Of a stretch of 64,000 nucleotides of DNA, positions 50,544 through 59,003 are shown in pieces. The notes under the pieces are model-generated. The model was not told the origin of the DNA and searched no databases. It saw nothing but the letters and a program-made list of their open reading frames with translations. A program made the translations under genes and the position numbers. This DNA comes from Amycolatopsis orientalis DSM 40040 = KCTC 9412. Lineage in GTDB: Bacteria; Actinomycetota; Actinomycetes; Mycobacteriales; Pseudonocardiaceae. The DNA lies in assembly GCF_000478275.1 (NCBI RefSeq), contig NZ_ASJB01000083.1:248001-312000 (forward strand), read 5' to 3'. Position 1 is the first letter of the stretch. Every line of letters starts with the position of its first letter.

Positions 50544-51134
50544 TCAGCTCAGGACATTTTTTGTCGCGATGCCTCCCAGCAGGAGTTCCGACAAAGCGGT
50601 GAACGCTTCGGCGTCGGTCACCCCGGCACGCTGACCGACGACGCCGGTCTGGATTCCCTCGATGATCAGCCCCGCCATTTCCGCGATCAGCCGCGCGTGC
50701 ACCTCACGGAAAACACCGTCGGTGACGCCGCGATCGATGAACGACCGGATCCGCTGGGCCGCGGCGCGGCTGTTGAGCTGATACGCGTCCCGCGCCGGGG
50801 CGAATTCCGCGATATCGGTCATGAAGGCGGCCGAAGCGCGATTCAGGTATTCGGAGATGCCCGCGAGGTACTCCCCGAGGATCTTGCGGGCGTCGTCGAT
50901 ACCGGCGATCCGCTCCTCCAGCAGTTCGGCGGCGCCCTTGAAAAAGTGGGCGACGACCTTGACCGCGAGCTGCTCCTTGCTGGGGGCGAGCGCGTAGAGC
51001 GTCGACTTCGAGCAGCGCAGGCGAGCGGCGAGGTCGTCCAACGTGAACTGGGAGAACCCCTCGGCGAGGAAGAGCGCTTCAAGCTCCGAGAGCAGTGCTC
51101 TCTGACGCGCGGTGGGCTGGCGGCGCGGGGTCAT
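50544..51134 (-). CDS. TetR-family regulator, divergent from an acyl-CoA dehydrogenase
   Basis: A 196-residue TetR protein: RQRALLSELEALFLAEGFSQ, LAARLRCSKSTLYALAPSKE (HTH) and the C-terminal domain with EYLAGISEYLNRASAAFMTD and GLIIEGIQTGVVGQ. The divergent acyl-CoA dehydrogenase is its likely target; the region between has several copies of AGTAC/GTACT (51178-51220). The PfkB kinase gene follows on the same transcript. The start is ATG 51134. Confidence 0.87.
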   Translation of the reverse strand: MTPRRQPTARQRALLSELEALFLAEGFSQFTLDDLAARLRCSKSTLYALAPSKEQLAVKVVAHFFKGAAELLEERIAGIDDARKILGEYLAGISEYLNRASAAFMTDIAEFAPARDAYQLNSRAAAQRIRSFIDRGVTDGVFREVHARLIAEMAGLIIEGIQTGVVGQRAGVTDAEAFTALSELLLGGIATKNVLS

Positions 51135-51177
51135 CGGATCACTATCCCTTACGCGAAAGGTGTACCCCCAGCGACTG

Positions 51178-51220
51178 CTACTGTACGCTGAATCAGCCCA
51201 CAGTACTGTTTTTAGTACAG
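51178..51220. promoter_or_regulatory. GTAC-rich operator region before the acyl-CoA dehydrogenase
   Basis: The stretch holds TACTGTAC (51178-51185), the 8-bp palindrome CAGTACTG (51201-51208) and AGTACAG (51214-51220), which pair with one another as inverted repeats. It is A/T-richer than its surroundings and lies 18-60 bp before the ATG at 51238. It is the likely binding area of the adjacent TetR protein and may include the dehydrogenase promoter. Confidence 0.5.
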
Positions 51221-51237
51221 CTCAGCTCGGAGGAGCC

Positions 51238-52383
51238 ATGCCGGCGGACCGTCTGCTGCCCAGCACCGAGGCCCAGGATCTGATCGACCTGGCCAAGGAG
51301 ATCTCGCGGGAGGAACTGGCGCCGATCGCGGGCAAGTACGAAGAGACCGCGCATTTCCCGCGCGAGCAGTTCCGGCTGCTCGGCCAGGCCGGGCTGCTGG
51401 GCTTGCCGTACGCGGAGCGCTGGGGCGGCGGCGAGCTGCCGTACGAGGTCTACCTGCAGGTTCTCGAGGAGATCGCGTCCGCGTGGATGTCGGTCGGCGT
51501 CGGGCTCTCCGTGCACACGATGTCCTGCTTCGCGCTGGCCCACCACGGCACCGACGCGCAGCGCGACCGCTGGCTGCCCGGGATGCTGGAGGGTGATCTG
51601 CTGGGCGCGTACGCGCTGTCGGAGACCCACGCAGGCTCCGACGCGGCGGCTCTCTCGACCCGCGCGCGGCTCGACGGCGACCACTACGTCGTCAACGGCA
51701 CGAAGGCGTGGATCACCCACGCGGGCGAGGCCGATTTCTACACGACCATGGTGCGCACGAGCGACGACGGCGGGCAGGGCATCTCGTGCCTGCTCGTCGA
51801 CGCGTCGACGCCGGGCCTTTCCGCCGCGCCGCCCGAGCGGAAGATGGGGCTCACCGGCTCGACCACCGCGCAGCTGATGTTCGAGGACGCCGCCGTCGAC
51901 GCCGACCGGCGGATCGGCGAAGAGGGCCAGGGCCTGAAGATCGCACTGTCGTCGCTCAGCTCCGGACGGCTGGGCATCGCCGCCTGCGCCGTCGGGCTCG
52001 CGCAGGCCGCGCTCGACGAGGCGCTGGAGTACGCGAAGGGCCGCACGCAGTTCGGGCGGCCGATCATCGAGTTCCAGGGCCTGGAGTTCCTGCTGGCCGA
52101 CATGGCCGCGACCGTCGAGACGTCGCGCGCGATGTACCTCGACGCCGCCCGCCGCCGCGACCGCGGGCTGCCGTTCCAGCGACAGGCGTCGATCGCGAAG
52201 CTCGTCGCGACCGACGGCGCGATGAAGGTGACCACCGACGCGGTGCAGGTCCTCGGCGGCGCGGGCTACACCAAGGACTTCCCGGTGGAGCGGTACATGC
52301 GGGAGGCGAAGGTGCCGCAGATCTTCGAGGGCACGAACCAGATCCAGCGCATGGTGATCGCGCGGGAACTGCGCAAGTCCTGA
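51238..52383 (+). CDS. Acyl-CoA dehydrogenase
   Basis: A 381-residue acyl-CoA dehydrogenase. Motifs are LLGLPYAERWGGGELPYEVY near 55-74, GAYALSETHAGSDAAAL near 123-139, YVVNGTKAWITHAGEADFY near 150-168, GRTQFGRPIIEFQGLEFLLA near 268-287, QVLGGAGYTKDFPVERYMRE near 337-356 and QIFEGTNQIQRMVIARELRK. It matches short-chain/branched acyl-CoA dehydrogenases. GGAGGA lies five bases before ATG 51238. The palindrome at 52388 follows the stop by four bases. Confidence 0.92.
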   Translation: MPADRLLPSTEAQDLIDLAKEISREELAPIAGKYEETAHFPREQFRLLGQAGLLGLPYAERWGGGELPYEVYLQVLEEIASAWMSVGVGLSVHTMSCFALAHHGTDAQRDRWLPGMLEGDLLGAYALSETHAGSDAAALSTRARLDGDHYVVNGTKAWITHAGEADFYTTMVRTSDDGGQGISCLLVDASTPGLSAAPPERKMGLTGSTTAQLMFEDAAVDADRRIGEEGQGLKIALSSLSSGRLGIAACAVGLAQAALDEALEYAKGRTQFGRPIIEFQGLEFLLADMAATVETSRAMYLDAARRRDRGLPFQRQASIAKLVATDGAMKVTTDAVQVLGGAGYTKDFPVERYMREAKVPQIFEGTNQIQRMVIARELRKS

Positions 52384-52387
52384 CTGC

Positions 52388-52433
52388 CTCGTGAGTGGTA
52401 ATGACGGTTAGAACCGTCATTACCACTCACGAG
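52388..52433. terminator. Perfect 22-bp palindrome, second copy
   Basis: The arms are identical to those at 14373-14418 (CTCGTGAGTGGTAATGACGG plus TT and complement); only the two central bases differ (AG instead of CT). It lies between the convergent acyl-CoA dehydrogenase and membrane protein genes, so it is a two-way terminator candidate. Confidence 0.8.
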
Positions 52434-52455
52434 ACCAGACGCCCAGGTGACGCGC

Positions 52456-53073
52456 TCAGTGCCCTGTCGGGCCGAAGTGCTGCGGCGGTGCGGACTGCTG
52501 AGGCGGTGCGGACTGCTGGGACGGGCCGGAGTGCCGGGGCGGGCCGGGCTGCTGGGGCGGTTGCTGCGGCCAGCCGCCCTGCGGCGGCGGATACTGCTGC
52601 GGGTACTGCTGAACGGCCTGCGCCGGCGGAGCGGGCTGCCGCGGCGGGTACTGCTGAACCGCCTGATGCGCGTACGGCTGCTGGTTTCCTTGCTGCGCCG
52701 GGAATCCCGGCTGCGGCTGACCTTGCCACTGCTGCTGCGGCTGCCCACCTTGCGGCGCCGTCACACCGGCACGCGCCTTGCGCCGTTTCGCGCGGATCAC
52801 CATCGTCGCGCCCAAGCCGGTCAGCGCGACCCCGACCCCGGCCATCCAGAGCCCGTGGTTGCGGAACGTCTCGGCACGAGACGTCGCGGCGGCTTTCATC
52901 TCGTCGTAGGTGTCCTCGCCGGTCTTGCGACCGTTCTTGGTGGTCTCGCAGACGTCACCGGGTGACATGATTCTGCCGCCACACTTGATCAGGTTCGGAT
53001 TCTCTTGTGAGAACAGCAAGGTGACGACCAAGAACCCGATACCGACGACCAGGACAAGAACCCAGCGCTTCAT
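52456..53073 (-). CDS. Two-pass membrane protein with Pro/Gln-rich cytoplasmic tail
   Basis: A 205-residue protein. Helix 1 (about 4-21, WVLVLVVGIGFLVVTLLF) leads to an exported loop with two cysteines (IKCGGRIMSPGDVCETTKNG), the core of a conserved actinobacterial membrane-protein family of unknown function. Helix 2 (about 73-93) follows, then a basic patch (RAKRRKAR) and a tail of about 105 residues rich in P, Q and Y with repeats such as AVQQYP and QQSAPP. Low-complexity tails of this kind often bind partner proteins. The ATG at 53073 lies inside the hairpin 53071-53106, with GGGGGAGGA in its loop. Confidence 0.75.
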   Translation of the reverse strand: MKRWVLVLVVGIGFLVVTLLFSQENPNLIKCGGRIMSPGDVCETTKNGRKTGEDTYDEMKAAATSRAETFRNHGLWMAGVGVALTGLGATMVIRAKRRKARAGVTAPQGGQPQQQWQGQPQPGFPAQQGNQQPYAHQAVQQYPPRQPAPPAQAVQQYPQQYPPPQGGWPQQPPQQPGPPRHSGPSQQSAPPQQSAPPQHFGPTGH

Positions 53074-53106
53074 GTGTTACACATCCTCCCCCGTGTGTAA
53101 CACATG
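53071..53106. promoter_or_regulatory. Hairpin enclosing the start codon and ribosome site
   Basis: The perfect 13-bp arms CATGTGTTACACA (53071-53083) and TGTGTAACACATG (53094-53106) surround the ten bases TCCTCCCCCG. On the minus strand the loop is the ribosome site CGGGGGAGGA and the ATG is the last paired codon. As RNA this could hide the start codon; as DNA it could be an operator for a dimeric repressor. Confidence 0.65.
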
Positions 53107-53140
53107 AGAGCACAGGCCGGTCGCGATGACAAGACCGGAA

Positions 53141-54370
53141 TCAGCTTTCGCGGTACCGGCGCTCCTCGGTGACGCCGACGCCGGCCTCCTCGTCGAAGTG
53201 GTAGACCTCGCGTCCGCGGACGAACACCCGCATGGCCCGGTTCATCACGTCCAGCGGATCACCCGACCAGATGACCACGTCGGCGTCGAGGCCCGGCTTC
53301 AGCGAGCCGACCTGGTCGTCGAGGTTCAGCATCGCGGCCGGGTTGACGGTCAGCGCCTTCAGCGCGGTCTCCGGGTCGAGGCCATCCTTCACCGACAGCG
53401 CCGCCTGGTACACCAGGAAGTTGATCGGCACGACCGGGTGGTCCGTGGTGATCGCGATCCGCACCCCCGCCCTGGCGAGGATGCCGGGCGCGCGCAGGGT
53501 GCGGTTGCGCAGCTCCACTTTGGACTTGGTGGTGAACAGCGGGCCGAGGATCACCGGCACGTCCCGCTCGGCGAGCAGATCCGCGATCAAATGACCTTCG
53601 GTGCCGTGGTTGATCACGAGCTTGTAGCCGAACTCGTCGGCCAGGCGGATCGCGGTGACCATGTCGTCGGCGCGGTGGACGTGCTGATCCCAGAACAGCT
53701 CGCCGTCGAGCACCTTGGCCAGGGTCTCCTTGGACAGGTCGACGTCGAACGGCTTGCCCTCACCGGCGGCGTGGTCGCGCTGCGCGGCGTAGTTGCGCGC
53801 GGCGGTGAACGCGTCGCGGATGATCGACGCGACGCCGAGCCTGGTCGACGGCGTCTGCTTCTTCTCGCCGTAGACCCGCTTCGGGTTCTCGCCCAGCGCG
53901 CTCTTCACGCTGACGTCCTCGGCGAAGATCATGTCGAGCACTGTCCGGCCCCAGGTCTTGACGCCGATCGTCTGGCCGCCGATGGGGTTGCCCGAGCCCG
54001 GCTTGATGACGACGCTGGTGACCCCGCCCGCGAGCGCGTCGTCGAAGCCGGGCTCGTACGGGTCGATTCCGTCGAGGGCCCGGAAGCGCGCGCCGTTGGG
54101 GTCGGTCATCTCGTTGGTGTCGTTGCCCGCCCAGCCTTCGCCGTCCTCGTGGACACCGAGGTGGGCGTGCGCGTCGATGAACCCGGGCAGCACCCAGCTG
54201 CCCGCGGCGTCGATCAGTTCGGCGTCGTCGGGCACGTCGACGTCGGCGTCGGTGCCGACCGCGACGATCTTCCCGTTCTCGATGAGGACCGTGCCGCCGT
54301 CGATCGGCTCACCGTCGACCGGGACGACGTAACCACCGACAATGGCCTTGACCTGTGCTTTGTTCGACAT
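53141..54370 (-). CDS. Imidazolonepropionase-like amidohydrolase
   Basis: A 409-residue amidohydrolase. The N-terminal beta domain (VKAIVGGYVVPVDGEPIDGG) leads to the metal motif LPGFIDAHAHLGVHEDG near residues 60-76; later stretches are GGVTSVVIKPGSGNPIGGQT, LFWDQHVHRADDMVTAIRLA, INHGTEGHLIADLL, IAITTDHPVVPINF and the ending LDADVVIWSGDPLDVMNRAM. The substrate is unknown; relatives hydrolyse dipeptides, imides or imidazolones. It is followed on the minus strand by the tailed membrane protein gene, separated by the hairpin, so it is probably a separate transcript. Confidence 0.88.
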   Translation of the reverse strand: MSNKAQVKAIVGGYVVPVDGEPIDGGTVLIENGKIVAVGTDADVDVPDDAELIDAAGSWVLPGFIDAHAHLGVHEDGEGWAGNDTNEMTDPNGARFRALDGIDPYEPGFDDALAGGVTSVVIKPGSGNPIGGQTIGVKTWGRTVLDMIFAEDVSVKSALGENPKRVYGEKKQTPSTRLGVASIIRDAFTAARNYAAQRDHAAGEGKPFDVDLSKETLAKVLDGELFWDQHVHRADDMVTAIRLADEFGYKLVINHGTEGHLIADLLAERDVPVILGPLFTTKSKVELRNRTLRAPGILARAGVRIAITTDHPVVPINFLVYQAALSVKDGLDPETALKALTVNPAAMLNLDDQVGSLKPGLDADVVIWSGDPLDVMNRAMRVFVRGREVYHFDEEAGVGVTEERRYRES

Positions 54371-54381
54371 ACTTTGACACG

Positions 54382-54870
54382 CTAACGAACTGGGCCGTCC
54401 GGTCGCACGCGGGGCTTTTCAAAGTGCACCAGTTCGTAGTGTTCTTCCGTCGTGCGATGCGTCTCGACGTAGCCGAGCTTCGGGTACATCCGCAGCGGAC
54501 CGGCGCTGAACTGCCCGGTGAACAGGCGGAACACGGTCACCACCGGCGGCATGGCCGCTTCGGCGGCGAGCAGCAGGGAGCTGCCGAGACCGTGTCCCTG
54601 CCTGTCCGGAGCCACGATGAGCCTGCCGACGAGCCCGGCCTCGCCGTGCACGACGATCCGGACGCTCGCCACCAGCCGTCCGGATTCCCTGATGCCCCAG
54701 GAGAAACACGCGGGATCGCCCAGTGCCTCCTTGGTCTGCTCGAAGGTCTCCATCAGCGGCGGGAGGTCGAGGTTCTCGTGCGCCCTCGCCTCGGGCACGT
54801 AGGCCGCGCGCTGCAGCGTGAGCACCTCCCCCGCGTCCACGGGCCCCAGCCGGAGCGGCGGCGACGTCAT
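54382..54870 (-). CDS. GNAT acetyltransferase
   Basis: A 162-residue GNAT protein. The acetyl-CoA-binding loop is RLIVAPDRQGHGLGSSLLLA near residues 83-102, and the late LRMYPKLGYVETHRTTEEHY matches the last helix and strand. The start is taken as ATG 54870, which overlaps the galM stop (TGATG); GTG 54903 is also in frame. The coupling suggests co-expression with aldose epimerase, but the substrate is unknown. Confidence 0.85.
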   Translation of the reverse strand: MTSPPLRLGPVDAGEVLTLQRAAYVPEARAHENLDLPPLMETFEQTKEALGDPACFSWGIRESGRLVASVRIVVHGEAGLVGRLIVAPDRQGHGLGSSLLLAAEAAMPPVVTVFRLFTGQFSAGPLRMYPKLGYVETHRTTEEHYELVHFEKPRVRPDGPVR

Positions 54871-55775
54871 CAGCGGACCCGGATTCCCCAGCTGCCGGTC
54901 CACGAGGTGGCCGGCTCCAGGTCGATCAGGTCGGTGCCGGTGTTGAGCGCGTCGGCGGGGCAGGTCATCGGCTCGATGGCCACCGCCCGGCCGCGGCCGA
55001 CCAGGTCATCCGGCGTGAACACCTGCGCCCAGCGGAAGTCGGGCCCGGCCCAGACCAGCAGTTCCTGGTCTCCGTGCGTGAGGACGTGGTGGTGGTTGCC
55101 GTCCTCGGCGACGCTCAGCCCGCCGAACGCGGTGTCCAGGTCGACGCCTTCGAGCAGCTTGCCGGACCGGAAGTCGTACTCGGTCCCTTCGACGTCCTGC
55201 TCGTCGGCGTACGGCATCTGCTCGTCACCGAGATACGGCCGGACGCGGCTCGCGGGCAGCGTCAGGGTCAGCTCGTCGGTGGGCACGTCGCCGATGCGGA
55301 AGTAGGGGTGCGTGCCGAGCCCGACGCCGATCGGGCTCTCGCCCTCGTTGCGGATCTCGTGCGTCACGACCAGTTCGCGCGGCGAGATCTCGTAGGTGAT
55401 CGTCGCGCGCAGCGGTACCGGCCAGCCCTCCTGCGCCGGAACGTCGATGGCCAGCGTGATCGACGATTCGGCGTGTTCGAGAAGCTCCCACTCCTCGTGC
55501 CGGGTGAGGCCGTGGATCGCGTTGCCGCGGGCCTCCTCGGTGATCGCGAGCTGCTGTTTCTCCCCCTGGTGGACCCACTGGCCGCCCTTGGTGCGGTTCG
55601 GCCAGGGCAACAGCACCTGCCCGGCGCCCTTCGGCGGCTTCTCGTCCTCGGCGAACGCCTCGACGTACGGCACCCCGCCGACCTCGAACGCGCGCAACCC
55701 GGCACCGATCTCGGTGACGACGGCGCGCGCGTTGCCGCGGGTGATCTCGAACTGCTCTCCGGTGGGATTGGCCAT
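54870..55775 (-). CDS. galM: Aldose 1-epimerase
   Basis: A 301-residue galactose mutarotase-like protein. Key stretches are AGQVLLPWPNRTKGGQW near 51-67, GNAIHGLTRHEEWEL with the first catalytic His near 84-98, VGLGTHPYFRIG with the second His near 150-161 and the late YDFRSGKLLEGVDLDTAFGG. It interconverts alpha and beta sugar anomers, supporting sugar use. The GNAT gene is coupled downstream. Confidence 0.9.
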   Translation of the reverse strand: MANPTGEQFEITRGNARAVVTEIGAGLRAFEVGGVPYVEAFAEDEKPPKGAGQVLLPWPNRTKGGQWVHQGEKQQLAITEEARGNAIHGLTRHEEWELLEHAESSITLAIDVPAQEGWPVPLRATITYEISPRELVVTHEIRNEGESPIGVGLGTHPYFRIGDVPTDELTLTLPASRVRPYLGDEQMPYADEQDVEGTEYDFRSGKLLEGVDLDTAFGGLSVAEDGNHHHVLTHGDQELLVWAGPDFRWAQVFTPDDLVGRGRAVAIEPMTCPADALNTGTDLIDLEPATSWTGSWGIRVR

Positions 55776-55873
55776 GCGGACGAGGTTACCGGCGGCCGCC
55801 GGAAAAGGTGCCGGGACGCACTGCCGGGAAAGTACTGTGGGAATGCCACGCCCGGACGAAGGAGACCGCCGCG

Positions 55874-57382
55874 ATGACCGTTCCCGGCTACCCCAGCACC
55901 GTCGGCCGCGTCCTGGAGCGCAGCGCGCGGCGCGTCCCCGCCCACGTCGCGCTCACGTTCGCCGATCGCGTGTGGACCTACGCCGAACTCGACAGTGCGG
56001 CCGGCCGGGTCGCGGCGAAGCTGCTCGAACGCGGGCTCGTCCACGGTGACCGCGTCGCGGCCTTCGGCAAGAACTCGGACGCGTACCTGTTGCTGTACCT
56101 CGGTTGCGCGCGGGCCGGGCTGGTGCACGTGCCGGTGAACTTCAACGCACGCGGCGAAGAACTCAGGTACCTGCTCACCCAGTCCGAGCCCGCCGTCGCG
56201 TTCGTCGACCCCGCGCTGAGCGAGCACGTCGAGAACGATCATGTGTCCACACTGGACATCCTGGACTGGGCACTCGACGAAACCGTTGTCCCCCACGAAG
56301 AATCCGGTGTCGCCGACGAAGACCTCGTGCAGCTGCTCTACACCTCCGGGACGACCTCCCGGCCGAAGGGCGCGATGCTCACCCATCGCGCGCTGGTGCA
56401 CGAGTATTCCTCTTGCATCGCCGCGCTCGACCTCAACGACCGTGACGTACCGCTGCACGCGCTGCCGCTGTACCACTCGGCGCAGATGCACGTGTTCCTC
56501 ATGCCGGGACTGGCCGTCGGCGCGACGAACCACCTCGTCGAAACCCCCGATATCGGCGACATCTTCGCGCGGATCCCGCGCCAGGGCATCACTTCCCTGT
56601 TCTTCCCGCCGACCGTCTGGGTGGGACTCGCGAACCATCCCGGTCTCGCGGACGCGGATCTGGGCAGCCTCACCAAGGCCTACTACGGCGCGTCGATCAT
56701 GCCCGTCCCGGTGCTGGAGAAGCTGCGCGCACGACTGCCGGGAGTCGGGTTCTACAACTGTTTCGGCCAGTCGGAGATCGGTCCACTCGCGACGGTCCTG
56801 CGCCCCGAGGAGCACGACGCGCGGCCGGATTCCGTCGGCCGCCCGGTCCTGTTCGTCGAGACGCGCGTGGTCGACGCCGAGATGAACGACCTCCCGCCGG
56901 GCGAACTCGGCGAGGTCGTCTACCGCTCGCCGCAGCTGTGCACCGGATACTGGGGCAAACCGGAGGAATCGGTGGAGGCGTTCGCGGGCGGCTGGTTCCA
57001 TTCCGGCGATCTGGTGCGCCAGGACGAAGAGGGCTACCTGTTCGTCGTCGACCGGATCAAGGACGTCGTCAACACCGGCGGTGTGCTCGTCGCCTCGCGT
57101 GAAGTGGAGGACGCGCTGTACGCGCACCCTGCCGTCGCCGAGGTCGCCGTCGTCGGCCTGCCGCACGAACGCTGGATCGAGGCGATCGCCGCCGTCGTGG
57201 TGGCGAAGGAGCCGGTCGAGGAAGCGGCGCTGATCGAGTTCGCCAAGGAATCCCTTGCCGCGCACAAGGTGCCGAAGTCGGTGCATTTCGTCGACGAGTT
57301 GCCGAAGAACGCGTCGGGGAAGCTGCTCAAACGCGAGTTGCGGCAGCAGCTCGGCGGCTCGGCGTCCGCGATCGGCACCTAA
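55874..57382 (+). CDS. AMP-forming fatty acyl-CoA synthetase
   Basis: A 502-residue ANL ligase. The ATP loop is LLYTSGTTSRPKGAML near residues 154-169, FGQSEIGP near 297-304, GWFHSGDLVRQDEEGYLFVV near 373-392 and DRIKDVVNTGG; the catalytic lysine sits in KNASGKLLKREL at the end. It activates a fatty or aryl acid. GAAGGAGA precedes the ATG. Its stop overlaps the convergent nucleotidyltransferase gene by four bases. A near-match TCCACACTGGA of the frequent palindrome is at 56245-56255. Confidence 0.9.
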   Translation: MTVPGYPSTVGRVLERSARRVPAHVALTFADRVWTYAELDSAAGRVAAKLLERGLVHGDRVAAFGKNSDAYLLLYLGCARAGLVHVPVNFNARGEELRYLLTQSEPAVAFVDPALSEHVENDHVSTLDILDWALDETVVPHEESGVADEDLVQLLYTSGTTSRPKGAMLTHRALVHEYSSCIAALDLNDRDVPLHALPLYHSAQMHVFLMPGLAVGATNHLVETPDIGDIFARIPRQGITSLFFPPTVWVGLANHPGLADADLGSLTKAYYGASIMPVPVLEKLRARLPGVGFYNCFGQSEIGPLATVLRPEEHDARPDSVGRPVLFVETRVVDAEMNDLPPGELGEVVYRSPQLCTGYWGKPEESVEAFAGGWFHSGDLVRQDEEGYLFVVDRIKDVVNTGGVLVASREVEDALYAHPAVAEVAVVGLPHERWIEAIAAVVVAKEPVEEAALIEFAKESLAAHKVPKSVHFVDELPKNASGKLLKRELRQQLGGSASAIGT

Positions 57383-58173
57383 CGCCTCGTCGCGGCGCTG
57401 GTCTCCCGCAAGATCTCCCAGGCGTTGAACCCGTCTTCGGCGTGAGGAGTCCCGAGAGCGAGCCATGCCGAATGCCGTGGATCGTCGAGGCAATCCACGA
57501 GGCATCCGAAACGAGGCGTCGCCGGTGGCGCGCCAGTGAAGAGTCCCTCGGGGTCGTCGACGAGGGATGTCAGAAACGCGATGTCGGCGATATGACGACT
57601 GGGCATGCCGGGTCTGGCCGGTTCGTCGATCAGGGCCTTCACCTTGACGACCAGAGCGGCGGCAAGTCCGGGCAAATACAGGGTCGCCGCTCTTCCCTCG
57701 TAAGCGACCGCGAGCGATCTTGCGTCGTCCAGCGCTGTCTTGCCGCCAGGTATCGACACAATCCTTCCCGCGGGCGTCCGGAGCCGCGGAGCGGCGCGCG
57801 CACCGAGCTTGTCCGGTGCGAGGATGTCGACCACCATGCCGGTCTCCGGATGGCGGTAGCGATGAGCCTTGCCGTCCGCGCTGACGCCGTCGACCTCGTA
57901 GCCCAGATTCCCGAGCACCCCGTGTGCACGGCGGAACGCGTCGAGCGTGAAACGAACATCGAAGAGCAGGTCGATGTCCTTCGTCACGCGGGGGATCGAA
58001 CGATCCGCCAGCAGACCGTGCAGGATGACCATTTGCCCGCCGATCATGACCCAGGGCCGGGGCAATCGGTCGGCGAGGTCGAACATCGCGGGCCAGACGA
58101 CACGGTCACCCTCGCCTCGCAGAGAGGGTAAAACCAGCGTTCCCAAGCTGGGCCGCGGCGCGGAATCGATCAT
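57379..58173 (-). CDS. Nucleotidyltransferase-fold protein, AbiEii-like putative toxin
   Basis: A 264-residue protein of the minimal nucleotidyltransferase type. The entry motif is WVMIGGQMVILHGLL (residues 41-55), the metal-binding aspartates are in VTKDIDLLFD (D66 and D68), and a third Asp, D116, follows in GMVVDILAP; the later VKVKALIDE and SRHIADIAFL match the C-terminal part of AbiEii-like proteins. AbiEii toxins act as nucleotidyltransferases on tRNA. It is the second gene after the HTH protein, with a TGATG overlap, the order (antitoxin, toxin) of AbiE systems. It could equally be an ordinary nucleotidyltransferase; no toxicity evidence exists here. Confidence 0.65.
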   Translation of the reverse strand: MIDSAPRPSLGTLVLPSLRGEGDRVVWPAMFDLADRLPRPWVMIGGQMVILHGLLADRSIPRVTKDIDLLFDVRFTLDAFRRAHGVLGNLGYEVDGVSADGKAHRYRHPETGMVVDILAPDKLGARAAPRLRTPAGRIVSIPGGKTALDDARSLAVAYEGRAATLYLPGLAAALVVKVKALIDEPARPGMPSRHIADIAFLTSLVDDPEGLFTGAPPATPRFGCLVDCLDDPRHSAWLALGTPHAEDGFNAWEILRETSAATRR

Positions 58174-58886
58174 CAGCCGAGCTTAGGCACCTCGCCCAAA
58201 CGAATGAGAAGTTGTTGTGCCGCAAGGACAGAGCGCTCATCCCCCACGTCGAGCAGATCGGCGGCGACCGCCGCCGGAATCGCATAACCGTCCGACCCCG
58301 GCGGACGCAGGACATCATGCAGAGCCGGCACACGGATCACCACGTTGGCTTCCGCGCCGTCCAGCCGGAGCCGGCGTGACCGCGCGAGTTCGTCGAACCG
58401 ACCGGCGTCCACATAGAACTCCTCGTCCGCACCGCCCGCCATCAGGTCCGCGCCGTGGTGCCCGGCGGCGGCGGGACCGCTGACGACGGCGTGCGCGTCT
58501 TCCCGCAGCCGCGCGAGCGGCCCCGCCAGCATCCGGGCGCGGTACGCGCGCGCACGGCCGGAGAGCAGGCGCGGCCATTCCGCCGGTTCGCGTTCCCGTG
58601 CGTAGCGCTCGAGCCGGACCCGTTCCGACGGCGAGATCCACGACGGGCGATGACCGCTCAGCGACCACAGGAGCCCCCAGGCCATCCTCGCGGACAACGG
58701 CCGGCCGGCGGCGGGTTTCACCACGTTCTTCCGACGCTCGACCGACCGGACGTCGACCAGCAGCTCGCGGCCGATGCGGATGGCGTCCAGCCTGCCCTCG
58801 TGCACCAGCTCACGGACGCGCTCCCGCGAAATGTCCAGAATCTGCGCGACCCGCGCCACCGGGAGCAGGTCGGCCGAGCTCACCAT
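58173..58886 (-). CDS. HTH (excisionase-type) protein, putative antitoxin partner
   Basis: A 237-residue protein. Residues 7-52 form an excisionase/MerR-like DNA-binding domain (LLPVARVAQILDISRERVRE, then GRLDAIRIGRELLVDVRSVE). The rest, starting GRPLSARMAWGLLWSLSG and including FYVDAGRFDELARSRRLRLD and AIPAAVAADLLDVGDERSVL, resembles the helical part of AbiEi-like antitoxins. It is coupled to the nucleotidyltransferase gene (TGATG). An inverted repeat TTTACACAAA/TTTGTGTAAA lies 32 bp upstream, fitting self-regulation. The start is ATG 58886; a long upstream extension of the frame overlaps other genes and is rejected. Confidence 0.65.
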   Translation of the reverse strand: MVSSADLLPVARVAQILDISRERVRELVHEGRLDAIRIGRELLVDVRSVERRKNVVKPAAGRPLSARMAWGLLWSLSGHRPSWISPSERVRLERYAREREPAEWPRLLSGRARAYRARMLAGPLARLREDAHAVVSGPAAAGHHGADLMAGGADEEFYVDAGRFDELARSRRLRLDGAEANVVIRVPALHDVLRPPGSDGYAIPAAVAADLLDVGDERSVLAAQQLLIRLGEVPKLG

Positions 58887-58917
58887 GCCGGTCCCTTCGA
58901 GCGATCTCGTCGTCAAG

Positions 58918-58956
58918 TTTACACAAACCTCCCTTGGACAGGGGTATTTGTGTAAA
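58918..58956. promoter_or_regulatory. Inverted repeat operator TTTACACAAA/TTTGTGTAAA
   Basis: The perfect 10-bp half-sites at 58918-58927 and 58947-58956 are separated by 19 bases, in the A/T-rich gap between the divergent HTH/nucleotidyltransferase pair and the TetR operon. It is the natural operator for the HTH protein. Confidence 0.6.
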
Positions 58957-58966
58957 TTCTTATTAC

Positions 58967-58978
58967 TAGACCGGTCGT
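58967..58978. promoter_or_regulatory. LmrA-type TetR box TAGACCGGTC
   Basis: TAGACCGGTCGT matches ten of twelve positions of the box TAGACCNGTCTA bound by LmrA/YxaF-type TetR repressors. The TetR gene starting 25 bp downstream encodes a protein of that very type, so self-regulation and control of the two downstream hydrolases is likely. Confidence 0.6.
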
Positions 58979-59003
58979 CATAGTTTGAGCTACAGTCGGT
59001 CGC

